From contig NW_019091486.1 in assembly GCF_001949145.1 (NCBI RefSeq), forward strand, positions 1,226,068 to 1,254,653: DNA of 28,586 nt, written 5' to 3'. The DNA comes from Acanthaster planci (taxonomy: Eukaryota > Echinodermata > Asteroidea > Valvatida > Acanthasteridae). The notes beneath the pieces were generated by a model that saw only the letters and a list, made by a program, of their open reading frames with translations, made no database searches and was not told the DNA's origin. Shown one piece after another: positions 1-12,300 of the stretch (its first letter is position 1; each line of letters begins with the position of its first letter). Both the position numbers and the translations under genes were made by a program.

Positions 1-100
1 CTGGTGCACCGGTAGCTACTTTCGGAAAACTTCATACCACAAGCCAGGCTAATTCCACAATGTCCTAATCACAAATCTTGTTTACCAAAAGGACACAAAA

Positions 101-590
101 AACCAACCCAACTGACTCGAGACGAACCAACCCGAGACGACCCAAGCCAATCGAAGCCAAGCCAATTAAATCCAACCCAATCTATCCAACCCATGCTAAG
201 CAAAGAAAGCCAACTCAACCCCCAATCCAAGCAAAGACAAGCAAAGCTAAGCCAAGCCAACTCAGTCTGACAGAACTCAACCCAACTCAGCAGAATCCAA
301 CCCAATCCCATCCAACCCAACCCAATCCCGTCCCATCAGATCCCATCCAACCCAATCCAATCCAACCCAATCCCATCCAACCCAATCCAATCTAACCCAA
401 TCCAATCTAATCCAACCCAATCTACCTAAGTCAAGCAAAGCAAAGCCAAGCTCACCCAAACTTACTAAACCCCAAGTTTTAACGAACCCAACCAACTTAA
501 CCCATTCCCACCCAACCGAATCCAACCGACCCAGCTAACTCAAGTCAAGCCAAACCAAGCGAACGAAAACTCAGCCAAACCCATTACGGA
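101..590. repeat. Period-5 CCAAN low-complexity tract
   Basis: About 490 bases of degenerate five-base units such as CCAAC, CCAAT and CCCAT, almost free of G on the plus strand until about 420 and then decaying. The long open frames on both strands here are by-products of the repeat and are not genes. The minus strand is G-rich and includes GGGACGGGATTGGGTTGGG (complement of 316-334), which fits the canonical four-run G-quadruplex pattern. Confidence 0.85.
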
Positions 591-1080
591 CCAAATCAAT
601 ACATATAAATGACGGCAGGCCTACGGTGGTGCTGCTGACTACATAGTCTTCACTGCCTGCATTTTCCAAAGCTAGATCCGTGCCTGAGGTAGGACCATGC
701 CAAATAAAAATAAAATGCATTCTTACTTTGAAGAAGCACTGGGATTTGCAGAAGACCTGACAAAGGCCTCTCCATGACAGCCTCTTTGTGGGGCACTGCA
801 TTGTCAATCGCCCGTATTAGAAATAAACAAAATCTGACGGGCTGCGACACCCTGGAACAATTCGTGGCTTCAAGATAAACCTCATTGGAGAAAATGTCGT
901 TTTAGTTTAATTTTTATCCCATCTTTCCTAGAAATGCAAGTTATAAGTAAACTCTCTTTTTTAATATAATTTTCCTTATTGCTTGTGGAAATAACTGTTT
1001 TACAAACTGACTCTGACGCAACATCAATGTGGAATCATTTCCAAAATCTTAGATTTTTCTTCAAGCCTAAAATTTTGTCA
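591..1080. other. No recognisable gene
   Basis: Sequence between the CCAAN tract and the reverse-transcriptase remnant. Short open frames exist on both strands but none shows a known motif or splice structure. It may include decayed upstream parts of the neighbouring retrotransposon, but I could not align it to that element. Confidence 0.5.
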
Positions 1081-1680
1081 GTCTGCATCTTTATCGACCT
1101 GACCAAGGCGTTTGATACTATCAACGGAGAGGCCTTGTGGACAACCCCAGAGAAAGCTGGTTGTCCAAGGAAATTCGTCAGCCTAATCCGTATGTTTCAT
1201 GACAACGTGTCTGGACCGGTACTTTCTGGCGAAGAAGCATCCGTGACGTTCGAAATCTCAAAAGGACTGAAACAAGGGTGTGTCTTGGCCCCTGTGCTTT
1301 TCAGCCTCTTCTTCACCTGTGTCCTCAGCCACGCTGTCAGACACACTGAGGATGGTGTGTACCTCAAGTACAGAATGGAGGGGTCACTCTTTGACCTCCG
1401 CCGCCTGAGTGCCAAGACAAAGACACCTGAAAGATCATCCTGGAGTCCCTCTTTGCTAATGACTGCGCCTGCGACTGCGTCATGTGATTGTGGACAAAGA
1501 TGCCAAAGCATGACACCCGTTCGGCTTCACTATCAGCCTCGGCAAAACAGACGTCCTGTTTCAGGCAACTCCGTTATTTTCCAGTGGATGCCCCTCCATT
1601 TCTACCGAGGGAGCAGAATTGAATACAGTCGAGGACTTCAAATACCCCTAGAGTGTCATCTCCAATCATGGCCCCCTTAA
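1081..1680 (+). pseudogene. Reverse transcriptase pseudogene fragment
   Basis: The frame that opens near 979 carries blocks A and B of the polymerase palm, then shifts near 1420-1430. The FADD block (as FAND) continues in a different frame, and the SLGKTDVLFQ region is also out of frame with the first part. A stop interrupts the region equivalent to FKYLGS at about 1650 (reads FKYP then stop). It cannot encode an active polymerase: it lacks an uninterrupted frame, one metal-binding aspartate and the fingers and endonuclease regions upstream. Confidence 0.8.
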
Positions 1681-2255
1681 CAAGGAGATCAATGCCAGGA
1701 TCTACAAGGCAAGCCAAGCTCTTGGTCGACTGCGATCCTGAAAGTGTACAAGACAGTTGTCCTCATCAGCCTTCTCTACGGATGTGAGCCTGGACCTTGT
1801 AGAGGAAACACATTAAGCTGCCTGAATGTTTCCACGTGTGCAGCCTGAGAACAATCCTTGGTATCCGGTGGCAGGACAAAATCACAAACCTGGAGATGCT
1901 GAATACGGCAGAAACAACAAGCATACAGGTCATGATCCTGAGAGCGCAGCTCCGCTGGACAGGGCTTGTCATCAGAATGGATGACACCCAGATCCCTGAG
2001 CTACTCCTCTATAGTGAACTATCCTTAGGCAAAGAAAGCATGGAAAGCTTCAAAACCGTTTCAAAGACTGCGTGAAAGCCAACATTGCTCATGCTGGAAT
2101 CCCCTCTAAATAGCTAATGGCTAGTAATCTGAATCGGTCTGGCTGCCATGCTCTGACCAAGCGAGAAAGTGACAGCTTTGATGAGAGCCACCGCGGCAGC
2201 ATCACAGAGGCCCGGAGAGGAGGGCAGCAGCTGCTAATGCACCCGGGCCCAAAGA

Positions 2256-2403
2256 ACCCAAAGTTTCCCTGCCTCCACTGCGGACATCAATGCAGATCAA
2301 GGCTGGGACTCCATATCCTCAATGAAACAACCCAAAGTTTCCCTGCCTCCACTGCGGACATCAATGCAGATCAAGGCTGGGACTCCATATCCTCAATGAA
2401 ACA
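2256..2403 (+). repeat. Exact 74-bp tandem duplication in LINE zinc-finger region
   Basis: Units 2256-2329 and 2330-2403 are identical by eye. Each begins ACCCAAAGTTTCCCTGCC and carries the zinc-finger codons. Because 74 is not a multiple of three, the second copy is read out of frame. Perfect identity suggests a recent duplication or an assembly error. Confidence 0.93.
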
Positions 2404-2409
2404 CACATA

Positions 2410-2949
2410 GTGCAGTTTCGAAACAAGTGGATTCGGCTAAGACTTTGGTTTCGCTGGTTCCAGTCAGAGATTGATCATGTGGTTTCAACGCTGCTTCAAA
2501 ATGGCTGTAACCAGCTTGTTACGAAAACGCTTCTAGACCGAAGTCATCGTCGGCCCACCAAGAACAATTTTTTAAACAAAAACTGGACATTTAACGATGT
2601 GTTTGTCATCCCTCCATGGCCCTGATGGGTGTATTTCAGGTGAGTAAAATGTACATATTTTTAAGAATAAAACATAAGGGTTCATTTTTACCAACAATTT
2701 TATAAAAGAGATTAATTAATATATTTAGTCAACGAAATGTTATTGGAATAAATTAAAATAAATTTAAAAAGTAGCCACAATAAGTCTGTATACATTTAAA
2801 TCTGTGTTTAATTTTATCGGAAGCTTTAACACAGGATTCTGTTTTCAGCAGCACGGCAAGTGAAACTCTTCCATACAAATAACACTACTGAACAAACAAA
2901 CATCGCTAAGGGGCCAAGGCAGACGACGTGTGTTCCTCTGCCGCAGTGA
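2410..2949. other. No recognisable gene; AT-rich
   Basis: Follows the retrotransposon tail and may include its 3' UTR. 2640-2820 is strongly AT-rich. No exon with the expected RTIGIDT-type patatin motif is seen on the minus strand here. Confidence 0.5.
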
Positions 2950-3026
2950 CTAGTCAGATTTCTTGACGATCCTAACGTAATCAGTATGGAATTGCTCGAG
3001 GATGTCAGTTAAAAACGACACTCTCC
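2950..3026 (-). CDS. Possible alternative terminal exon of the patatin-like gene
   Basis: On the minus strand a CCATTGCAG acceptor is followed by a 24-codon frame (RVSFLTDILEQF, ending VKKSD) and a TAG stop at 2952-2950. It faintly resembles the last exon of the upstream paralogue, which has a similar FLxxL core, and it sits only 225 bases below exon 6. It needs a phase-1 junction. The best exon 6 donor (GTAGGT at 3251) gives phase 0 and a quick stop; a weaker donor at 3246 (GTTGGA) would give phase 1. It would also skip the exon carrying RTIGIDT. I treat it as a weak candidate only. Confidence 0.2.
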
Positions 3027-3251
3027 CTGCAATGGATCATTGGACACGAGATCGTGAGTAATAGCCCCTTTCCACTCCATGGACTAGGTTGGCTTTCTAG
3101 TCATGTGAACAAGTAACATTTTGCATGAAACACTGTTTGGGTTGGTTGTGTTGCGATTAATGATAGGTCACGTCTCGTTTTACCGTAAAGTGACTGGATT
3201 ATCGGGTCTATTCCTAATTTCGAATTTATGATACATGTACCTCCAACCTAC

Positions 3252-3382
3252 CAATAGAATCCCAAATGTTCTGTCGTTCCTTTTACCAAAACGCTCCTTG
3301 GGCTCCCACAGTTTTGGCAGCTCCTCAATGGATTTAAGCCGGCGAAGAAAGGAATTCTCTTTTTCCATGGACAGAAACCAAC
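3252..3382 (-). CDS. Gene B exon 6: C-terminal part of patatin domain
   Basis: 131 bases, acceptor CCTCCGTTCCAG, donor GTAGGT at 3251, phase 1 in and 0 out. Encodes WFLSMEKENSFLRRLK, then a charged SIEELPKLWEPKERF stretch, and ends RTFGILL. The RTxGILL end is the strand before the final RTIGIDT-type segment in relatives. No following exon is convincing to the left, so the gene either continues past the window edge or is truncated near the retrotransposon. Confidence 0.82.
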
Positions 3383-6300
3383 CTGGAACGGAGGAATGAT
3401 ACGCCGTAGGAACTCATTCAACCTATGTTCTTTTGTAACCAACAAACTCGTTCAGACTGGATGGCGTAGCAGAGTTGTGCAAAACTAAAATTTTGTATCG
3501 AGAGCGACTTGAGTCGATCCCCAACAAAATATTGGTTTTAGACAGCCGTACTTATTTCAAGCCTTGAGCAATAGTAGAGATAGACCAACGCAACTCACTT
3601 CTTGCTCACTTATATTTGAATATACATATATGGACATTAGATAAATATAAATCCGGTCATACTAATGACAAACTAACGAAACTTTGATATGTCAGTCTCA
3701 ATTGTGATCAAGCATAGTTAAGCAAGGTTTTTGATGGTGTACTTACTTTTTAAACTTCATGGACAACTGGAATATGTCGTTCGTCGCCCAGTGCCCGAAT
3801 AGGGTGCTGGGAAGGGCTTTTGGCCCTGCACAGATTTTAGTGAAGGAAATACGTCACACGTGGGTATAGCTTACGATGCGCAGAGCATTGCGGGTAAATT
3901 TCTGCCAGGCGCGCGAGCTTGCTCAGTGCGTTACGCTAGCGACTGTTAATCAATTTGACATTTTTCCTCTTTCTTCCTCATTGCTGAAAATATTTCCACT
4001 ATATTTATTCCACTTTATTTATTCATCCAAAACTGATGATTTGAAATATATCGCCAAAAGACACGTGACCACTGATACTTAGTGAGAAGATTAATTACCT
4101 CACTGTAATTGTAGGAAGGCTATGTTTTTGTTATAGTCCAGACTTTGCTCGTGTCAAAGTATTGCCGTTGGCGAACCAAAATATTTAAATAATGCTTGCT
4201 AACAGGAAGTGCCAACCTCGCGATCACAGTTCGTGTACAATGTAGCCAATCACATCGCAAAGCCATCAGCCCTTCTATAGCGCCCTGTTCGGGCGCTGGG
4301 CGCGGCGACGAGCGAACTAGGATATTAGGTTGTTACAATGGCTGTGGAAGAGACCGAATGCTAAAATATTCTTGGTTCTAGGATGTCCTGACTTGATCAC
4401 AGAGGGCGCTGATTCGGTGATCGTAGTACGGTCTAGAGTGACTACGCATAGCCGCTAGACTGAAACACCGCATCGCTACGGAGGTCTTGCAACCAACAAC
4501 ATCATTATTTGCAACATATTTATTTTTGCAGTCGTTGATGCAAAGGTTGATGCCGAGCGTTTTGGCTATGGCAAAGTGACTAGTGTAGATTAGTGTGGCT
4601 ACATGTATTTTCTTGAATTATTTTTTTTTAAGTTTTGGGCATATGGAGTTCTTTCTTTTACGGCACGGGTGTCGCGAAGGGCAAGGGGATAGGGGAAACT
4701 CAGGGAATAATTGAACGCTGATAACGCCCTCGTCTGCGGCTCGAGCATTCGTAGCGCCCATGCTCCTGAGTCTGTCTTAAACACAAGACCGGCTAAGCAC
4801 ACATTTATTCCCATTCATAAATACCCGTTTCAGTCAGAGAGTCAAAGAAGTCAATGTATGATGAATTTTCAACGATTTTGATCTGAAATTTTACTTTTAT
4901 TTTCCGGAACACCCCTGTTCATTTGATGGTATATTCCTAGTGCAAGTTATCCAAAAGAATATCCTTATATGGACTTGGCGCGCGCGCGGCAAGCCGCGTG
5001 CACACAGACTCTTGACCAATCACAATCATTTAAACTTCCCCGTATCAAGGTGCCAGTGCGTGATTTACACAGCGGGCGTTATCACTTCTCAGTGGGCACT
5101 ATCAAATGTTAATAAATGTCATGTTGCACGTTGTTGAATAAGAAACTGTCTGAGTTATGAATACCCTTAAATACACACCAGTGGAAGTCATATATTTTGA
5201 GCAAACATTTTGTACCGTATTCCTTAGAATGGGTGTAAATGAACTCGGGGCAACTGGACCAATGGAGTCGGCTTGGGAAGGCCCAACGGTCACGTTTTCT
5301 CTGAACTGAAAGTATTTAATGTCAAGACAACTTCACATCATTAATGTAGTAAAGTAGGCTGAAGTACGGACTACCTTACAGAGGTTTTGTATAGGTTATC
5401 TGAGCATTAGAGGGGCTGCAAATCTCAAGTTATTTTTACCGTCATAGCAGTGTATTGGATAATTGCAGAGCAGTCCCCCGTCCACAAAGTAGTCGTTGGT
5501 CTTCCCTTTCTGAACTTTCACAGGACAATACACACCTGATGAAAGAAAGTTTTCAATTACTGCTCTGTGTTCATTATTTCATGGTATTATACAACGAGGC
5601 ACAAGGTCAACCTAAAGATGTGACAAACATTGCCCCATTTATGCACAGGACTTCATGATGTTCGTGGCAAAACACACACCACATGTACACAAAAAACGGA
5701 AGAAATAGCGAAAGGGATGCAATGGACAGTTTCTAACCCTCAGTTATTCTGGCTAGATCGAGTCACCTCACTGTAATGCAATGGGCTCTGTATTAAACAA
5801 TGATAATTAAACGAGCAATTACAACACGTGCGTCCTTGGAAAGACGCATTATGGGTATTCGTTTAGTTGACCTACAACTTGACCAGAAAATTGATATTGT
5901 CAAAAAAAGTTCTGGATTCTTTTGTAAAACTATGTTATTACATGCTATTTTTGAGCGGTGTGCCTGTTAGCTTGAAACCTTTTCTAACACTCTCAATCGA
6001 CGTGTTTTATTGCCAATATACAGTGGCTTAGATGGCCTCCTCTTTAAAAAGAGCAAACAATATCCGAGTTCGAAGCCATCGAAACCAGGAGGCTTTTCAA
6101 CCGCCGCTATATATATTTTTTAATGTGAGCTCATGGAGGCATTGCCAACTCAGCTCATCTCATGCTCCTTTCATGAATAAATCGAAACTACCGGGCACCA
6201 GCGCTTTTTATACAGAGGGCGGGCACACGAAACAGGGTAACTAAGAAACTGTGTAATAATGAACAATACTGTCAACCTATATCTGTTCTCCGAAATATCC

Positions 6301-9300
6301 CCGGTAACTGGTCTTCGGCAAAAGTGGCATTCTATTTAACATTCATCTCTCGATAAAAAGCCCTGTAGCAAAAAGTGAATGCTTTGGCTGATTTGGTCGG
6401 TTATCTACACTACCTGTCACAGTCCTGCTCTAACCAGGGTAATAGGCCTCTTTTCGCGGTCGTCTTCCCTATAGCTGGGTATACTATGGCTGGCCGTCAT
6501 TACGAAACATAAGAACCATCCACGATGTGTTAAAATACTCATCCTGCTATTAAAAAACCGAACAGAAACACTAACTGCTACTCAATGCTAAAAAGTGCTA
6601 TAACTGCTATAACTGAAGGCAAATCCCGCCACCAACCAAGGGCAATATTTCTGTGAAGTTAGAACACCCGTGTGAATGTTTTGGACGATAGGAGAGCGGC
6701 CATTTTCTTTTTTAAATACCTGGAATACTGCAGGACATCCTGACAGCTTGTCTGATCGGCATATCGGGGGTCGTCTTAACATGGCAGTACGTGCAGTCCA
6801 TGTTGTTCATGTTGGTCACAGTGATACACAGTTCCCTTCCTGTTTGCTGGTATAGCTAGTGCAGGGACAGTAAAATTAAAGTGTTTTGGAAGAAACGCAC
6901 TTTACAGTACACTTGACACCAAAAGAGATGTTATATGTTTTCGCACAAATCAGGAAGAGTATAATGTGGCACATAAAGTGTGTCTCAGAAAACGCCATCG
7001 CCTAGACCTCTGAACGTTACCACTTCACAACTCCTCCTTGAAAACAGTGGTTATATTTAGCATGCCCGTCACAGCTTCAAGTTTAATACTGTGGTTCTGA
7101 AGTGGTTTTCAATTTTTTTCATTTGTTTTTATAGGAAGAGCGCAACATTATTTGAAATAACATAACTTGAAGGACTTGTTTTCTGGCTTTAAACACTCTT
7201 TCAACAATCAGAAAAAATATACGAAAATAATCAAATATTTTGCAAGTATAGGACTTCCAGGAAACTTCGAAAATAAAGTAAGACTCCATAGTTACAAAAC
7301 GTTTTCGTAACATGCCGTTAAACCTTCTGCTAAACCTTCATTTCTCAAAGTAAAACAAAAACGAGGAGGAATTTTTTAAACTCAATGGGAGATTACCGGA
7401 AGGCCTATACGTAAAATGTGCCAGTTGACATTTTAAATCATTGTCTAATCAATACAAACAATTCGTTTGACGTATTCTTTCCTTCTTATCGCAGTAGTAG
7501 ACAAAATATCCTATTTTTTTGATAATTCAGTCTACCGTATCACATTACTAAGGATTTTCCCAGCTATAATCTGTTTATCTAAATGCAATTCGTCATCATC
7601 CTGAATAATGCTAGCCATGCTGATTTCGTGCCATACACGCCTTCATCACATTGGATCCTGATGCTGTCCTCCATACATTGCTCTATCCTCCTCTAAATTG
7701 CCAAGTTTCCCTGCAAAACACGGTGCTTCGAATACTGCACACGTACTCTTACTGCAGACAGCTCACAGCTGACCCAACTAAGTAAGCTGTATGTACATGA
7801 TGTTGATAGCATAGCAAAATTTCAAACAAACCTACCTGAAAAAATTGACAAAAAAATCAATGGTCCTGGAAGAGCAAGGTTCTGAACTTACAAGCCACTG
7901 ATCCCTCAAGGCCGAGGCAAAACCTTTTGCCCTCAAGTCGTATTGCTAAAGCCAAGGCCCTTAAATCGAGTCTTGTAACCTAAAGGCAGACTTTCGACAG
8001 AGGCTTAGCATCAAAGCACGTACTACATCATTAATACAGAATTCAAACCTTTTCTCATTTACATTCGCCACGCCAGTTTTGCATTTCTGGTATATTTCAC
8101 AATTCTATTGCATTAATAATAACTACAATATGCCGTCCCCAATGTCTCCTCAACCACCGTCCAAAATTCAATCTCGAATTGTCCAGCCCGCTATACTGGT
8201 CCGCACCTCATCCCCTGGCTACGCCGCTGAATTGCCAACACCCTCCCCATCCCCCTCCCATCTGCCAACCTCTTCGAATGTCAGGTCACGGTTACCCATC
8301 TTGGCCTGGACTCTATCGCCGAACCACTCGTAGATCTTGTTGCCCGGGTGCCAGCCGAACTTCCTCAGCATGTTTGGGAGTAGGCTGAGTTTACCAAATG
8401 TGGCGTCTGGAATTAGACCAGGAAAACACTGTCTTTTGAAACCTGGCAGGGTTTACTTCGAGTTATAGTCTTCCTCATCTACTCATTCATTTATAATTTT
8501 GGAAATTCAAGGGGAAGCCTTTTAGTTGCCAAAGATATATTCACCCTGGGCCCTAGGGAAATGACAATGAAGAAACGTGGAAAAGATAAATAAAAAAAAT
8601 AAAATATTTAAATTACAAATAATTTTGAATAAAAAGTGGTTCACTGATTAATCAACAGCACCAAGGTTAAAAGAAGTTTAAAATCACTTTAAAATCACTT
8701 TTCTCTGACTCACATCATAAGTAAACGTACACTGCATTTCTTTTGCTTTTGTTGAAACTAAGCTGTAGTGACATTAAGCCTTGATCAAGAGGTTCGTCAT
8801 TAAGTGCCCCACATTGGCTAGCTCATGTATTCTCCGTAGTATACATGTATACATGCGCGGTGGAAAATCTAGCCAAACAGCGACCTCACGCAGCCAGACT
8901 GATATGCAAATCAGCAGACCGGGTGCCGACTTGCGGGTTGGGATTCGAGACTCGGTCGCAGAGCTAGAAGCCACCAGAGTTGCAATGACTTGAACCAGTG
9001 ACTCGACTCGAGTTACAATTTTGGGTGACTCAACTTTTCTCGAGTCCTGACGAGTACTTTTCTTGTTTTGATCTTTCATTAAGTAGCAACTCTGTTTTCC
9101 CGTAGGTTTTAGCATTAATGTCGTTTGGAGACCGTGGGGCTTCTATAATAAGTCTGTAACATTCTTATTTGCTTATCCAAACACGTCCTCTGGCGTATGA
9201 ACGTCTCTGCTAGCGGTGTAAAAAGCGTGGAATTTGGACTAGCTAATAAACACGAATACATTGACCGCGCAAAATGCATAACGTATATACACGGAGCAAT

Positions 9301-12300
9301 AAGAATGTCTCTGTATAAACCAGTGACCCGATCCATGAAATGAAGTATTGTTAGAATCACTTTTTGTGTATCTCTGTACTCTTCCTCAATGTATCAAGAT
9401 TGTTTGACATCTTATTTGAGGTACCTCGACTAAAAAGTGCACTTATAAATATTTAACATTGATCAAGCATTTCTGGACTACTGAGGGCGCTTTTCTTTTG
9501 ATGTAAATCCAGGAAGACATGGTTCATTCTCCATATTTTCATGTTCAAATTTGACCTCCAACTTTGCTTTCTGAAAATATTTCTGTGAAAAGGTTTGCTC
9601 ACTGGCTTATTGTCACATGCTTACCCAGTAAATTCCCATAGGAAATGAAATCTACGGTAGTAGTGTTTCAATAAATCTAGAAATTTTCTTTGCACAAATC
9701 AGTGCAACATCGAGGTTCAGTGTCTTGGATGACATCACAGTTTCGCTAATAAGTATGCAAAGAGTATTAGTAAAAAAACTAAAAATGCTGCAAAACATGG
9801 GTTAAAATTGCACAACAAAATATTAAAATATTTCTCATGGTCCCTTTAACGTGCGAAATAATTGTATATGATTAGCAATTAAGTGTTGGAATAAGGCTTT
9901 GACGTCAGGTGTGCATGACTTGAGCACATGCAGAAAACTGATTCGTTCTTGTAATCGAGAGAGTTTATGTGGGAAGTAAGTACCACCCCATAGACACTTA
10001 CCAAGAAATACTTTGTTATCCCAGCTTGAGAACTTTTCGATGTCGTGCGAGTTGTATCCGACAGCCCCAAATGCAGCGACCACGGAACCGGCACTGGCCC
10101 CGGCGAATCGTTTGATGTTGCCCCAGTAACCCAACTCTTCAAGAACCTGTGGTCAAGGCATGAAAAGTTTCAGAATGTGATTGTCAAAAATAACAGCTTT
10201 GCCTCCAAGAAGGAAAACTCTCGAAGTCTACCGTCAGCAGATTTTGTAATGCATACAATAATGCAAAACGTAGCACACAATGATTGGAGAACTTCAAAAA
10301 ATTTAAGCTGATATAAGTGTCGTTTTTGCGAAACATCCAACACCGTCTAATAGAATGAAAGTAGTTTTTCTGGCTGAAGAGGTATTTGTAGCAGTCTGGA
10401 TACCAGATCCGATGATTCTGACTACCTTACGACTCAAGGGTCCGGTTTTACCCAATGTCCACATGACCAAGTTTTCTGGAAATAACCGAATGATATTCCG
10501 AAATCATCCTGTCTAAATTCGGCATGTTCGGATTGTACCGTTGACGGTCGGTTATTCCTGGCCGGGTAGATAGGCTAGCTGTTGAACGCATCCTACAATA
10601 GTTGACTTTATTCACTGAAATCGAGGGTCGCCTTGGCCAAAATGAAGAATTTAACTTTCTTCGACCAATGTAGGCTTTACGCCTGAAACATGCCCTCGGT
10701 GGGGATACACTTGCAGTCAATTGGCCACTGTATGTGGGAAAGCCTCATTTTATGAGATGTTGCCACAAATCAAAAACACCCGGGCTCTCAACTTCTGACC
10801 CCTGACCCTTACGTCATATATATTTATACCATGGGTGATGCATGACCTACGAGATTTTATCAAGAGTCGTCAGGGAATCTTTGGGCAGGGAACCAGACTA
10901 TATTTGTAGGGGAAAACGTTAAGACGAGAGAACGACATTCAATTTACCACCAAGCAACATAAACACGATTTTAGGACCATTTAACCAAACCAAGATAGAA
11001 CTAGTTCGACCCCAACCAATTATACTCTTTTTTTCTCTCCTTAAGAATGTCCTTGTGGGGTACTATTCGAGTCAGACATTCGAGTCAAAAGCCAATAGTC
11101 TATACACACTTGCTAAGTTGCCCAATTGCTAAGTTGCCTGTGCGAATAATGATACACCCTACAAGAAGGCAATCCAATTGTAGGGTACTATTCGTAATTG
11201 ACGGGCGGTGTAGGGCCTATTACTGTTCCTAGTTTATAAGCTTCCCACAAGTGCCAATTATATAAGAGCACAAACATCATTTTTGGTACTAAGACGATCC
11301 TGTCATGTCTTTCTGTTCTTCATATTGGACTTGCGCTTTTCCTTATCGTGTCTATGAAGTTTATACACAAAAGCAGCTTGAACTATACTCCTCAGGGATA
11401 CTGCTTCCTCATTGGAGTCAAAGATCAATCACATGACCACTCGCGCATGACCACCAAACCCACAAATGCACTTGAGGGGATATACACAACACCAAAAAAC
11501 CAACGAAAGTTGGTATGCTTATCACCTTATTCCTTGGAACACGAAAAGCATGTTTTCACAATGCAGTTAAGATAACAAAACGTTCGCCCTCACCAATTGC
11601 TTAAGTTTCCTATTTTTTTCATTGCAGACATTGGAGTCAAAAATCAATAGTCTGTGTTGCCCTGTTGTGCGATTAATGATACATTCCACAAGAATCCGCC
11701 AAGTAATATTTAATCTATCCTGAAGAGTGCATGGGGCTAATATTCTTGGTATCTTGATATTCATTTTCCCTGATACATGGGAAACAAAGAGAAAGGGGCA
11801 GCCACTGTCACAATGTCGTTCTCTTTCTGTTAGCGATGCGCCAAGGAGAACTATGATAACACATTCACGTCTGTATAGACACTCAGACGTCATAGGGATT
11901 GTACCAAGGCATTCCAGTGGCGATAACAGTTGACCCCGCAGCAATTAATACTTCATCCTTGGACACAGACTTAGGAAGTATTTCGTGGCTGTATTGATAG
12001 CCAAAATCGAAAGACTTGACGTGGGATTTTATGAGCATAATGTTTCATTGTCGTGCATTCCTTTCCTTAGTCTTATCTGATTTGTCTTGAACTTTACATC
12101 TATCATCATCAATATCAATCTCTCCCCCCAAATGACAGCAGTTAAATTAGCCTCCTAAATCAAATTATTAATATAGCATGCTCTCGTTCCGACATGAAAT
12201 TAAAAAAAACTCAGGATTTTTCAAAAGGAGGTTGGCAGTAATGAAAATGGGTACATGCATGAACACATATAGAGCACTTAATGTTACGACATAAGGTTAC

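Larger units (their letters stand above)
1081..2409 (+). mobile_element. Degraded non-LTR retrotransposon, reverse transcriptase to C-terminal zinc-finger
   Basis: Remnant of the 3' half of a LINE-type element. Reverse-transcriptase block A is visible near 1090-1130 (FIDLTKAFDTIN). Block B is near 1264-1320 (LKQGCVLAPVLFSLFF). The catalytic FADD block survives in another frame at 1452-1463 as FAND, with one active-site aspartate replaced by asparagine. Further remnants follow: TISLGKTDVLFQ near 1528, a KEINARIYKASQALGRLRS stretch near 1682, LLYGCE near 1770, ILGIRWQDKITNLEML near 1855 and a C2H2-like CLHCGHQCRSRLGLH near 2271. The order and spacing match intact relatives I know from animal genomes. 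At least three frame changes and internal stops show it is dead. There is no visible endonuclease domain, 5' end or poly-A tail, so the outer limits are approximate. I do not assign a clade. Confidence 0.88.

Noticed and set aside
78-525. Open frames of 80-105 codons on both strands
   Set aside because: They are produced by the period-5 CCAAN repeat, which lacks stop codons in several frames. Composition is only Pro, Asn, Gln and Thr, or Gly and Trp.
8930-8965. tRNA-derived SINE with a GATTCGAGAC B-box
   Set aside because: The match to the B-box is imperfect and no A-box lies at the right distance. The area is better described as GACTCGAGT-rich decayed repeat.
8774-9115. 113-codon minus-strand ORF
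   Set aside because: No domain; overlaps palindromic GACTCGAGT repeat and lies within gene B intron 2 without splice support.
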